Source: Mariniblastus sp. (GTDB lineage Bacteria > Planctomycetota > Planctomycetia > Pirellulales > Pirellulaceae). From it: DNA of 64,000 nucleotides. The stretch spans positions 38,279-102,278 of the forward strand of contig JAKVBF010000003.1 in the NCBI GenBank assembly GCA_022447555.1, in the 5' to 3' direction. Position numbers and translations under genes: made by a program. Positions 44,823-53,962 of the stretch are shown in pieces. The stretch's first letter is position 1; the number at the start of each line of letters is the position of its first letter. Under the pieces are notes generated by a model that worked only from the letters and a program-made list of their open reading frames with translations, was not told the origin of the DNA and did not search any database.

Positions 44823-45842
44823 TTATTTGGCGAACTTGGAAATGTCTGGTTCAGGGATAACTGAAAGTAAGCGTTTGATTATATCTTCGTTCGTCATGCC
44901 CTCTGCCTGAGCCTGAAAATTACAGCTCACGCGATGACGGAGAACAGGCAGTGCCACTCTCTGGATATCGGAGATTGCAACTGAAAAACGTCCGTCCATC
45001 GCCGCAATCGCCTGACCGCCAGAGATCAAAAACTGACCCGCTCGTGGGCCTGCCCCCCAGTCCACCAGTTCACGCACAAAGTCCGGCGCGGATTCGTCTT
45101 TGGGGCGCGTTGCTCGCACGAGGCAGGAGACATATTTGATGATGTAATCGGAAACCGCAACGCTTCCTACCAGCTTCTGAAGGTTGACGATCGCTTTAGC
45201 CGAAAGTACTTTGCGAACTTCTTGCTTTTCCCCTTTGCTACTGGCAGTCAGAATCTGTTCCTCTTCGTCGGCCGTTGGGTAGCCTACTTTGATGTTAAAC
45301 ATGAAACGATCTAACTGGGCTTCTGGTAGCGGGTAGGTGCCCTCCTGCTCGATTGGGTTTTGCGTTGCGATCGTGAAAAACGGTTTTGAAAGGTGGTAGG
45401 TTTCTCGACCGACGGATACCTCTCGCTCTTGCATTGCCTGGAGTAATGCCGCTTGAGTTTTGGGAGGTGTCCGGTTTATTTCGTCTGCCAGCAAAATGTT
45501 GGTGAACACGGGGCCCTCAACAAATCGAAATTGCCTCCGGCCTTGATCATCTTCGTCCAGAACATTCGTCCCGGTGATGTCTGATGGCATCAGGTCTGGA
45601 GTGAATTGGATTCTTTTGAAGCTGACATCCAAAATTCTAGCAATGGTGCTGACCATCAGCGTTTTGGCCAATCCGGGAACTCCTTCAAGCAGGCAGTGAC
45701 CGCGGGTGAAAATAGCCGCAAACACTTGCTCAATAACTTCATCTTGCCCCACGATTACTTTGTGTAACTCTTGGAGCATCAGCTGGCGATGTTGGCTGAA
45801 TTCCTGTAGTACGTCACCTAAACTGCGTTGTTTGCTTGTCAC
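44823..45842 (-). CDS. moxR: MoxR-family AAA+ ATPase
   Basis: This 339-residue AAA+ ATPase (AAA_3 plus lid) has Walker A LLEGVPGLAKT, Walker B ILLADEINRTPPKTQAALLQAMQE, sensor 1 IATQNPIEQEGTYPLPEAQLDRF and the lid region with RATRPKDESAPDFVRELVDWGAGPRAGQ. It acts as a chaperone for metal or cofactor insertion into VWA partners encoded downstream. The start is GTG 45842. It is first in the four-gene moxR-DUF58-BatA-VWA operon. Confidence 0.95.
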   Translation of the reverse strand: MTSKQRSLGDVLQEFSQHRQLMLQELHKVIVGQDEVIEQVFAAIFTRGHCLLEGVPGLAKTLMVSTIARILDVSFKRIQFTPDLMPSDITGTNVLDEDDQGRRQFRFVEGPVFTNILLADEINRTPPKTQAALLQAMQEREVSVGRETYHLSKPFFTIATQNPIEQEGTYPLPEAQLDRFMFNIKVGYPTADEEEQILTASSKGEKQEVRKVLSAKAIVNLQKLVGSVAVSDYIIKYVSCLVRATRPKDESAPDFVRELVDWGAGPRAGQFLISGGQAIAAMDGRFSVAISDIQRVALPVLRHRVSCNFQAQAEGMTNEDIIKRLLSVIPEPDISKFAK

Positions 45843-46211
45843 GCGAACCCTTTTCGGAGAATTTATTTATGGCTACAACGAGGAAACGGCAACGAGAATC
45901 CGCTAACGCTAGGATCGAGGAGCAAATACCCGTTGGTCGTTATCGGTAGATTGTATGTTTCCGGCGGGAGATCAGCAACGATATGAGTTCGCGTTGCTCA
46001 GCTATTTTCCTACGGTTAAACTTACATCGATCGCTTAGGGCCTTGGGTAACTTGGACGGTTGGAGAGATTGGACATATCTGGAAATCGGTATTTCATACC
46101 CAGGCTTGTCCAGACATCTTAATTAGACACTTTTCAGATTGATTGAGGTGGTTGACGCGGTAATCCGCGACCCGACCGAAGTCAGTGTTTTACAAGAAAT
46201 GAAAATTTAGC
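45843..46211. other. Divergent intergenic region between moxR and the DUF4159 gene
   Basis: This 369-base region should hold the promoters for both divergent units. I found no coding frame, clear hairpin or repeat in it. Confidence 0.4.
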
Positions 46212-48554
46212 ATGTACCGATTCAAAATGGTATTTGTGTCGGCCATCCTATTGATTGGGATCGGCCAGCATGAGCGAACGTGTCAGGCTCAGGATGATTT
46301 AACGGCTGAGCAGGTGCGCGAGTCAATCAAGCGGGGTGTGAACTTTCTAAAAAATAGCCAGCAAGATGGACGTTGGCCTAGGTACCGGCAATACACCGGC
46401 GGCACTACGGCTTTGGCAACACTTGCCTTGCTCAACGCGGGAGTTCCTGAAACGGATCCCGCTTTACAGAAGTCAATTCGAATTCTGTTGAATATACCAA
46501 GTGAGACAACTTATGTTGTCTCGTTGAGAGTCATGGCTCTGGCAATGGCAGATCCACAAGGCAAGAAATATAAAACGGATATTACCCGAGACGTTCAATG
46601 GCTATTGGCTAGGCAGGTTCCCAGTGGCCCCTATCAAGGCGGCTGGGGATATAATGATTTAAATCGGTCTCTGGGTAGCGCTGATTCGTCCAACACTCAG
46701 TTTGCTTTACTGGCCTTGCACGAGGGTTCAATGTTGGGCATCGATATTCCTAAGCGACATTGGGAGGAAGCTGTCCAATATTGGAAGAATCATAGCAACG
46801 AGCAACGAGGGGGATTTACCTACACTCTTAGGAATCAGACCGTTACGGGAAGTATGACCTGCGCTGGAATTTCATCATTGATCATCGCGAATGAAAATCT
46901 GGCAGATACCAGTCAGTATTTGAGCGGAGATCGAATTATCTGCTGTCGTTCCAGTGAGGAATCGGAGATGGTCAACGATTCCATTGAGTGGTTGGCACGA
47001 AATTTTTCAGTTCGTGGAAATCCGATCGGTCGCGGTAGGGGTAATTCCAAAACCCAGTTTTATTACCTTTATGGTATGGAAAGAGCTGGCCGACTATCGG
47101 GTCGACGTTTTTTTGGACCCCATGATTGGTATCGTGCTGGTGTGGTGCAGTTGATACGTCAACAAGCAATGAATGGTTCTTGGAAAGGAAATGGTTCGGG
47201 AGAAGAGGATCCCAATATTGCCACATCACTGGCTTTGCTTTTTTTGTCCAAAGGTAAGCGGCCAGTTGCGATTGGCAAACTGAAATTTGGGATTGGTGAG
47301 GATTGGAATCTGCATCCCAAAGGTGTCCATTTCTTGACGCGAGAGTTGGAAGCTCAATGGAAAACCAAATTAAATTGGCAGACGATCAAGAGTGAAAATG
47401 CGACCGTTCAAGATCTGTTGGAAGCGCCCGTTTTATTCCTTTCCGGTAAAGAACAGTTGGATTTGGGCGCGAGGCAGAAGCAAGAGTTGAAAAAATTCAT
47501 CGAAAGTGGAGGTTTTATTTTCGCAGAATCATCTCAAGGAGACGGTTGTGGTGACGCCATGTTTGATCAATTGTTTCGTGAATTGATGGTAGATTTGTTC
47601 CCTGAGAGCAAACTGGAACCACTCCAGCAGGATCACCCTATTTGGAATTCTCATTTCCCGCTATTGCCTCGTTCGGATTGGCCTATTTTAGGCTTACAGG
47701 CATGTTGCCGGACAAGCGTCGTGTACGTGCCTCGGTCGCTGAGCTGCCGCTGGCAGTTGAACCAAGCGAACGTTTACAAGAAATTACCAGAGCGAGCTCA
47801 AGACGAGGTACGGTACGCGACTAAGATCGGAGTAAATGTGGTGTCCTACGCGACAGGGCGCGAATTGCGAGACAAATTAGATGTGCCCTTGGTGGCGACC
47901 GATTCGAACCCCGAGTTTACGGATCGGATTTTGGTGCTTCCTAAAATCTCTCACACGGGCGGAGCGGATGACGCTCCCAACGCTTGGCGGAATATTCTCA
48001 ATCGAGTCAATCAAATCGGGCTGCCGGTTGATACCCAAAAGAAAATGATTCGCCCGTTAATGGAGGAATTAGCGGATCACCCATTTGTCTTCATGCATGG
48101 TCGCAACCGATTTCGGTTTTCAGAAAAAGAACGTCAACAGCTCAAGGAGTTTCTGCAAGTGGGAGGTTTGCTATTTTGCGACTCGATCTGTAGCTCTGCG
48201 GCCTTCACTAACGCCTTCCGAGGCGAGATGCAGAAAATGTTTCCTGATAACCCACTGATACCGATTCCTCCGGAGCATTCCATATGGAGCGACCAGAAAT
48301 TTGGTGGTTACTCTTTACCGAGTGTGACGATTACCAAACCGGATCGGTCCGCAGGAGGAGGCTTTCAAAGACGAAAAACACCACCTCGGTTGGAGGGGAT
48401 TCTGATCGACGGTCATTATGCCGTTATTTTTTCTCCCTTTGATTTGAGTTGTGCGATGGAGAATTCTTCCGTTTCCCAGTGTGAAGGCTACACCCGAGAA
48501 GATGCCACTCGCATCGCGATCAACGTGTTACTGTACGCTTTGTATCGGGACTAG
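46212..48554 (+). CDS. Secreted alpha/alpha-toroid plus double DUF4159 protein
   Basis: This 780-residue protein has a signal peptide (residues 1-27). Residues about 30-370 form a squalene-cyclase/prenyltransferase-like toroid of repeats (GVNFLKNSQQDGRWPRYR, GGTTALATLALLNAG, GGWGYNDLNRSLGSADSSNTQFALLAL, GSWKGNG). Residues about 400-530 (FLSGKEQLDLGARQKQELKKFIESGGFIFAE) and 610-780 (FVFMHGRNRFRFSEKERQQLKEFLQVGGLLFCD, ending NVLLYALYRD) both look like DUF4159, a flavodoxin/amidotransferase-like fold. It is divergent from the moxR operon, and this protein type typically sits next to it. Its function is unknown. Confidence 0.82.
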   Translation: MYRFKMVFVSAILLIGIGQHERTCQAQDDLTAEQVRESIKRGVNFLKNSQQDGRWPRYRQYTGGTTALATLALLNAGVPETDPALQKSIRILLNIPSETTYVVSLRVMALAMADPQGKKYKTDITRDVQWLLARQVPSGPYQGGWGYNDLNRSLGSADSSNTQFALLALHEGSMLGIDIPKRHWEEAVQYWKNHSNEQRGGFTYTLRNQTVTGSMTCAGISSLIIANENLADTSQYLSGDRIICCRSSEESEMVNDSIEWLARNFSVRGNPIGRGRGNSKTQFYYLYGMERAGRLSGRRFFGPHDWYRAGVVQLIRQQAMNGSWKGNGSGEEDPNIATSLALLFLSKGKRPVAIGKLKFGIGEDWNLHPKGVHFLTRELEAQWKTKLNWQTIKSENATVQDLLEAPVLFLSGKEQLDLGARQKQELKKFIESGGFIFAESSQGDGCGDAMFDQLFRELMVDLFPESKLEPLQQDHPIWNSHFPLLPRSDWPILGLQACCRTSVVYVPRSLSCRWQLNQANVYKKLPERAQDEVRYATKIGVNVVSYATGRELRDKLDVPLVATDSNPEFTDRILVLPKISHTGGADDAPNAWRNILNRVNQIGLPVDTQKKMIRPLMEELADHPFVFMHGRNRFRFSEKERQQLKEFLQVGGLLFCDSICSSAAFTNAFRGEMQKMFPDNPLIPIPPEHSIWSDQKFGGYSLPSVTITKPDRSAGGGFQRRKTPPRLEGILIDGHYAVIFSPFDLSCAMENSSVSQCEGYTREDATRIAINVLLYALYRD

Positions 48555-48584
48555 GGTAAAACGCCACCGTGTCTGACCGCGGAT

Positions 48585-49841
48585 CTATCGAGAGTTGGTG
48601 GTTCGTTTCTTAAGGCGTTCAGTGAACAGGTACACAAGACAAATAGAAACTATGATCCCGAACATGGTTTTGATGGTGAATGGATAGGGCTCCAATCCTT
48701 TCGCGCGGGAGGTGGTAACCATGAAGCCGATGATAGGCATTCCGACCAATACGCCTGCATCGTACATCCCGAGAATTAATTGGGTTGCAACGCCACGGTG
48801 AATGACGGGAAATTGATTCGTGCAGGCAGCGATCACGGATGGGAAAATAAACGAGTGAGCCAAACCTCCAGCGGTCGCGGGTAACCAGAAACCGGTTTCG
48901 TTTTGGAGAGGTAGGTAAAGGAGCATGCTCAGCGCCATGAATCCAAAGCCCAGTAGAATGGTGATCGGCAATCCGAGGGCCTGAGGTGCTCGTCGAAAAA
49001 TCAGTCGACTAACAAACGCCGTTACGTTGTAAATGATAAAGAATGATTTGATATTGTCGATGTTGAGTGATTCGGCGAAGGGGGATAGGTAAGTCCCGGG
49101 GAATCCAATGGTGAGTCCCATCAGCATTCCGACCACCAAGATGAAGCCTGGGTTGTTTTTCCAAATGATCCGGATGGGGTTCTCGGCTTGCTTTTTTAGC
49201 GGTTGTGTTAGGGTGCGGCTTCGTTTCGCAAATTGGCAAGCGAGCAGCGCCAGTAACATCGAAAGAGTTGCCATGGAGGCGGCCACGTAAAACATTCTGG
49301 TGACTTGGACGGATCTGAGAACCTGGCTGGAAAATAGCCAGTCGCCAATGGTCGGGCCAATGGCCATCCCCACGAATCCGCTCGATCCAATCACTCCGAT
49401 CACTTCAGCGATTCGTTGGTGGGGTGCCTGCAATGAGATGAAGCTCAGCCATGCGCCGAAGGTGCCCGCTAAACTCGTAGCGAATAGACATCTGGCGAGA
49501 TAGACCTCGATACCTGTCACCGAATCAATTTTAATATGCCAGAGAATGGCAAGGATTTCACCGGCAATCGAGACGATCCAGATGACACCTGGTCCAAATC
49601 GGTCGATCGCAACACCTTGAATCAAGCGGCACGCGATCGCTCCAACGGACGCCATGCCGACGATCCATCCTAAATGCCATTCATCTCCGCCGAGTAGCTC
49701 AACAAAGTCTGCGTAGCGAAATAGCAGGCTGACCGCGATCAATTGAAAGACATTGGCTAAAAATGCAAAGAGGAGGGAGACGTTATAGACCCGCCTATTC
49801 CGAGAGGAATCCGAGCGACGCGGTTCGGTGAGATTGTTCAT
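48585..49841 (-). CDS. MFS transporter
   Basis: This 418-residue protein has 12 membrane segments. The loop between helices 2 and 3 is RLIQGVAIDRFGPGVIW, an MFS signature. It carries LATSLAGTFGAWLSFISLQAPHQRIAEVIGVIGSSGFVGMAIGPTIGDWLF, of which the second half is typical of helix 4-5. The substrate is not predictable. It starts 49 bases after the threonine dehydratase stop on the same strand, possibly as an operon with it. Confidence 0.82.
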   Translation of the reverse strand: MNNLTEPRRSDSSRNRRVYNVSLLFAFLANVFQLIAVSLLFRYADFVELLGGDEWHLGWIVGMASVGAIACRLIQGVAIDRFGPGVIWIVSIAGEILAILWHIKIDSVTGIEVYLARCLFATSLAGTFGAWLSFISLQAPHQRIAEVIGVIGSSGFVGMAIGPTIGDWLFSSQVLRSVQVTRMFYVAASMATLSMLLALLACQFAKRSRTLTQPLKKQAENPIRIIWKNNPGFILVVGMLMGLTIGFPGTYLSPFAESLNIDNIKSFFIIYNVTAFVSRLIFRRAPQALGLPITILLGFGFMALSMLLYLPLQNETGFWLPATAGGLAHSFIFPSVIAACTNQFPVIHRGVATQLILGMYDAGVLVGMPIIGFMVTTSRAKGLEPYPFTIKTMFGIIVSICLVYLFTERLKKRTTNSR

Positions 49842-49890
49842 GAGCGGGCTGTTCTGGAATCACCCAAGAAAAACGTGTCCTGATCAACGG

Positions 49891-50868
49891 TTACCATGGC
49901 AAATTGTCGAGGTCGACATTCCCGCCACTGACGATGATTCCGATGTTTCGATCGGGTTCCAAATCCATCAACTTGGGGCTCATGACCGCAGCCAATGCAA
50001 CGGCAGAACTAGGTTCCATTAAGACTTTCGTTCGTTCCAGAAATAGTTTCATCGCCGCAATGGTTTCCTCGTCACTAACCGTAACGATCTGGCGTACGAT
50101 ATCGCGGATGAAGGGCCAGGTTAATTTTCCCATACTCGTTAGCAAACCATCGGAAATAGTTCTTGGATTGGTTTGGGGCAGCAGCTTTCGGACTTCCTTT
50201 GAACGAAACGCATCATCGGCCCCCTCGGGCTCAGCTCCTACGATTCGACATCGTCTCGAAGTGGCTGAAACGGTGACGCAAGTCCCACTCATCAATCCGC
50301 CGCCGCCGATGGGGGCGACCATCAAGTCAAGATTGGGTACCTGTTGCAGGAATTCAAGCGCGGCAGTTCCTTGGCCGGCAATGATTCGGACATCATTAAA
50401 TGGAGGGATCATCGTTGCACCGGTCTCAGCTTGAATACGGTCCGCATATTCAAGTCGGGAATCTAAATTAGGTTCGCATTCAATCACTCTTCCACCATAT
50501 CCGATCACCGCTCTACGTTTGATCACTGATGCTGAGCTGGGCATGACAATGTGCGCCTGCGTACCGAAGATTTGAGCGGCCCGGGCTAGGGCTGCAGCAT
50601 GATTTCCGGAACTGTGGGTCACGACACCTTTGGCCAGTTCATCGGGAGACATCTGGGCCAAAGCATTTACCGCACCGCGGAATTTAAACGCTCCGGTCTT
50701 TTGAAGATTTTCACATTTAAAGAACAGGTTGTGACCGACCAAACGGTCCAGCGATTGACAAGTAAGGACAGGAGTTCGATGGGCAAAGGGAGCGATGTTT
50801 TTAGCTGCCGTTTTGACGTCTGCCAATTGAACAATATCGGTCGGTTTAAAGTGAACTTTCAGTGTCAT
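49891..50868 (-). CDS. Threonine/serine dehydratase (PLP-dependent)
   Basis: This 325-residue fold-type II PLP enzyme has HRTPVLTCQSLDRLVGHNLFFKCENLQKTGAFKFRGAVNA with the Schiff-base Lys in FKFRGA. Other landmarks are SSGNHAAALARAA, the phosphate loop PIGGGGLMSG and the C-terminal GIIVSGGNVDL. It deaminates threonine (or serine) to a 2-oxo acid. It is as short as catabolic TdcB or serine racemase types, with no ACT regulatory domain as in IlvA, so a catabolic role is more likely. An MFS gene follows. Confidence 0.9.
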   Translation of the reverse strand: MTLKVHFKPTDIVQLADVKTAAKNIAPFAHRTPVLTCQSLDRLVGHNLFFKCENLQKTGAFKFRGAVNALAQMSPDELAKGVVTHSSGNHAAALARAAQIFGTQAHIVMPSSASVIKRRAVIGYGGRVIECEPNLDSRLEYADRIQAETGATMIPPFNDVRIIAGQGTAALEFLQQVPNLDLMVAPIGGGGLMSGTCVTVSATSRRCRIVGAEPEGADDAFRSKEVRKLLPQTNPRTISDGLLTSMGKLTWPFIRDIVRQIVTVSDEETIAAMKLFLERTKVLMEPSSAVALAAVMSPKLMDLEPDRNIGIIVSGGNVDLDNLPW

Positions 50869-51085
50869 TTTGATTCAGTGTCTAACTCAGAAGCTGGATG
50901 TCTCGCACCCAGTTTAACGAACATTGTCATTTATGATAATCTCATCTGGGGCAAGGATCTCTAAAACAATCGAGGTAAATTTAGGGGGTGCCTGCGGGAA
51001 TGCAGACCACTTGCGAGACAGCATTGGGGACGAATTTTGCGTAATCCACTCGTGATTGTCATGCGCGGGACCTGGTTTTGTGGGC

Positions 51086-51646
51086 TCAGATAGATGGGGT
51101 GAATTCTAATAAATTGTGTACGATGTTGGCGGTCAGTCCCCAGATTTCCCGGTCCAGATAATCGTAAAAATAGACGGTTCTTTGTGATTGATTCATCCTG
51201 TGGATTCGTTGGCGAGGTTTCATTTGCTGGAGATGTTTTAGAGAAACGGTAAAAGCCTCTTGGACCTCAGATAGGTTCAACATCAGCTTTTGTGGCCACG
51301 CCACGATAGCGACTACGGGGGTGACGACGAAGCCTGCTGGAGAGGTTTGGTCGTCCAGTTGCCCTAAAACATTCTGAGGGGAGATACCGATTTCTTCATG
51401 CATCTCTCGGACGGCAGCTTGGACGGGGGTCTCGTGCCGCTCGAGCGTTCCACCGGGGAAAGCAATTTGGCCGGCGTGATGGTTCAGTCGTTTAGAGCGG
51501 ACAGTAAATAATAGTTTCCAGCCAGACTCAGATTCTAATAAGGGAACCACTACAGCGGCAGGACGATTATCTCCAGTCTGTAGCTCTTGGCGAGGACGAC
51601 TCAGGAGTCTTCCTTGTAATTGGATCTTGAATTCAGCAGAGTTCAT
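51086..51646 (-). CDS. Nudix hydrolase, CoA pyrophosphatase type
   Basis: This 186-residue protein has the Nudix box GGTLERHETPVQAAVREMHEEIGI (G-x5-E-x7-REUxEExGU). The UPF0035/NUDT7-8-like block LLFTVRSKRLNHHAGQIAFPGG before it marks CoA diphosphatases. It would split CoA or acyl-CoA to phosphopantetheine and ADP. It is monocistronic and divergent from rsfS. Confidence 0.88.
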   Translation of the reverse strand: MNSAEFKIQLQGRLLSRPRQELQTGDNRPAAVVVPLLESESGWKLLFTVRSKRLNHHAGQIAFPGGTLERHETPVQAAVREMHEEIGISPQNVLGQLDDQTSPAGFVVTPVVAIVAWPQKLMLNLSEVQEAFTVSLKHLQQMKPRQRIHRMNQSQRTVYFYDYLDREIWGLTANIVHNLLEFTPSI

Positions 51647-51863
51647 GACGATTCCGGGGGAGTTGTTTGTTTCCCTTGGGCCGACTTCCAGGGAACCTTA
51701 ACTGTTGGGGAATGAATAAGAGTTGTCGATATCTTATCTCGATTTCGAAATCGAACGCAATTTCAGCAAGTAAAAATCGCCTGCAATGATCGGATCGGGC
51801 AAACCGACACCTTGGTTATCTGGTTCTCGGTGCGTACAATACCGACAGCTGTCTTTGAACACG

Positions 51864-52301
51864 ATGAAAATTCTGCAGGAATCCATTTTGACAGAAGATC
51901 AACCCTCCGGTGGTGCCCGCGACCGAGTGAATCCACAACGTAGCCTTGAACTGGCACTGGCCGCTGCGCGGACTGCTGCTGAGAATCAAGGGACAGGCGT
52001 TGTTGTTTTGGATATGAGTAAGCAGTCAGCCATGTTTGATTACTTTGTTATCGCGACGGGTACCAGTCGACGACAGCTGCATGCAATGAGCGAAGAAATT
52101 GATCACAAGCTTGAAGACGATTTGAACGACAAGCGAATGAATGTTGATGGCTATGATGAGAGCCGCTGGATCGTGCTGGATTACGGAACGGTCGTGATTC
52201 ATCTGTTTGATCAAGAAACGAGAGACTTTTACAGTTTGGAGTCATTGTGGGCCGATGCAAATCCTGTTGATCTGACCGATACACTAGCCGGTATTCGTTA
52301 A
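51864..52301 (+). CDS. rsfS: Ribosomal silencing factor RsfS
   Basis: This 145-residue protein is of the RsfS/Iojap family: ALAAARTAAENQGTGVVVLDMS, DYFVIATGTSRRQLHAMSEEID, WIVLDYGTVVIHLFDQETRDFYSLESLWADA. It binds L14 and blocks subunit joining in starvation. ATG 51864 is preferred over the longer frame from 51786. Its end overlaps the mobA end from the other strand by 4 bases. Confidence 0.93.
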   Translation: MKILQESILTEDQPSGGARDRVNPQRSLELALAAARTAAENQGTGVVVLDMSKQSAMFDYFVIATGTSRRQLHAMSEEIDHKLEDDLNDKRMNVDGYDESRWIVLDYGTVVIHLFDQETRDFYSLESLWADANPVDLTDTLAGIR

Positions 52302-52963
52302 TTTTTGAGTGGATCATCAAATCCAGCTGGTGCCGTAAATCCGAGCTTCTCTAAAACCTGCAGGTATTGGTCGGGGTAATTAACGTTAGCCAATGACGTC
52401 AATTCTTGATCAACCGAGCGAAGGGTATCCACCGGTATTCTGTTTGCGTGAAACTCCTTGGAGAGTTCCGATACTCGAAGTTGCGGGTTTTTTATCAACT
52501 CATCAATTCGCTTATGTAACTTACATTGGTAGATCGCTGTCATGCCGTAGACCCGTTCGGCTTGGTAGGGAATCACGGCTTCAAATCCATCGGAGTGTTG
52601 CAATAGGTTTTCGGCGACCTGGGGCACTAGTTCTGGTACGTCACAGGCTGTCACGAAGCCCCATTGTAGACCTTGGCGTTCTAGATATTCCAAGCCTCCA
52701 CGGATTCCCTCAAGCGGTCCACAATTGTGGTTTTTATCCCGGATGATGGCCGGAAGGTTTTCCAGATCTGGATAGGTCTGCCCATCAACGCCGGCGATCA
52801 CGATCTCGGAGGATATTTGGCGACAGATACGGACGGTTCGCTGTAAAAGGCTCTCGTCACCAAACGGAAGCTTCCATTTGGGATAGCCCATTCGCTGACT
52901 TTGTCCCCCTGTGAGGATGACCACGCCGAGTGATCGATTTGACGTTTGTTGTGGGTTGGGCAT
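52298..52963 (-). CDS. mobA: Molybdenum cofactor guanylyltransferase
   Basis: This 221-residue nucleotidyltransferase has LGVVILTGGQSQRMGYPKWKLPFGDESLLQ (LxGGxSxRMGxxK), the metal-binding DVPELVP and CGPLEGIRGGLEYL. It adds GMP to molybdopterin to make MGD. I start at ATG 52963; an upstream in-frame ATG at 53011 would collide with the divergent fhcC gene. It is divergent from the formylmethanofuran dehydrogenase-like subunit gene, an enzyme family that includes MGD-dependent members. Confidence 0.88.
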   Translation of the reverse strand: MPNPQQTSNRSLGVVILTGGQSQRMGYPKWKLPFGDESLLQRTVRICRQISSEIVIAGVDGQTYPDLENLPAIIRDKNHNCGPLEGIRGGLEYLERQGLQWGFVTACDVPELVPQVAENLLQHSDGFEAVIPYQAERVYGMTAIYQCKLHKRIDELIKNPQLRVSELSKEFHANRIPVDTLRSVDQELTSLANVNYPDQYLQVLEKLGFTAPAGFDDPLKN

Positions 52964-53031
52964 CTTGGAAATTACCAGTTGCTGAGGTAGCCTGAGATAC
53001 TTAATTATCAATGATTATTGGGCGATTAACG

Positions 53032-53895
53032 ATGGCAATTCGGCTGCGACTCCACGATTCCCAATCAAATACTCCGGTCCGTGTAGGGGGGGTCTTGCCT
53101 GGTGTCGTCGATTCTGGTCCCGATTCGTTGAAACGGATGCCTGTATGGTTAGGTAATCGGCAAGTAGATTTGGGAGAGGTTTTTGAGGTCACGTCTGAAT
53201 TGGTAGCCGATTTGGATACAGAAGAGGGGCCTGAGCGTCACTGTTGGCAAGGTGATCTGAGATGTGTTCATGAAATTGGAGCTGGTTTGCAGCAAGGGCG
53301 TGTGCAGATTCAGGGTGACGCGGGCCGGCATATTGGCGCTCAAATGCGAGGCGGTTTGTTAGAGGTGGATGGGGACGTTTCTGATTTCCTTGGGGTGGAA
53401 ATGCAGGGCGGCCAAATTCGTGTGATGGGCAATGCGGGAGATTGGACGGGCGCTGTATACCCGGGAACTCGTTCCGGTATGAATCGTGGAGAAATTTTGG
53501 TCGATGGCAATGCGGGAGCCGGCACGGGTCAGGGTATGCGTCGAGGAATCATTCTGATTCAGGGAACCGCCGGACCTCAGGTTGGATGGAACATGAGAGG
53601 TGGAACCATCCTAGTCGGCAAAGGGATCGAAGGTCCATTCGGCACAGGAATGATTCGGGGGACTGTTATTACCATTTCTGATTCCGCGGACTCTTTACTA
53701 AAAAATCTGGGACCTACCTTTCGCTCTGGAGGTCGGATTTCGTTGCCCATGATCGGTCTTATGAAGCGTTGGTTCGCTAAACATGGCAGGCGTTCTGAAT
53801 CAATCGAACGCCTCCTAAATTCCCCGACCTATAAGATGTTCCACGGTGACATTCTAAAAGGAAGTCGAGGTGAGGTATTGGTGGCCGAATCTTAA
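53032..53895 (+). CDS. fhcC: Formylmethanofuran dehydrogenase subunit C / Fhc complex subunit C
   Basis: This 287-residue protein is a beta-helix of Gly-rich repeats (IQGDAGRHIGAQMRGGLLEVDGD, MGNAGDWTGAVYPGTRSGMNRGEILVDGNAGAGTGQGMRRG, GWNMRGGTILVGKG). This matches FwdC/FmdC/FhcC and the C-terminal domain of glutamate synthase. In planctomycetes it belongs to the formyltransferase/hydrolase complex of H4MPT-linked formaldehyde oxidation. The A, B and D subunits are not in the window. ATG 53032 or ATG 53011 may be the start. Confidence 0.88.
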   Translation: MAIRLRLHDSQSNTPVRVGGVLPGVVDSGPDSLKRMPVWLGNRQVDLGEVFEVTSELVADLDTEEGPERHCWQGDLRCVHEIGAGLQQGRVQIQGDAGRHIGAQMRGGLLEVDGDVSDFLGVEMQGGQIRVMGNAGDWTGAVYPGTRSGMNRGEILVDGNAGAGTGQGMRRGIILIQGTAGPQVGWNMRGGTILVGKGIEGPFGTGMIRGTVITISDSADSLLKNLGPTFRSGGRISLPMIGLMKRWFAKHGRRSESIERLLNSPTYKMFHGDILKGSRGEVLVAES

Positions 53896-53962
53896 GCCTT
53901 CCACGCTCGCGACTTGAAAAGGTGTGGGCTCTTCAGAGAAGGCGTCTACCCGCCCAACGGAC

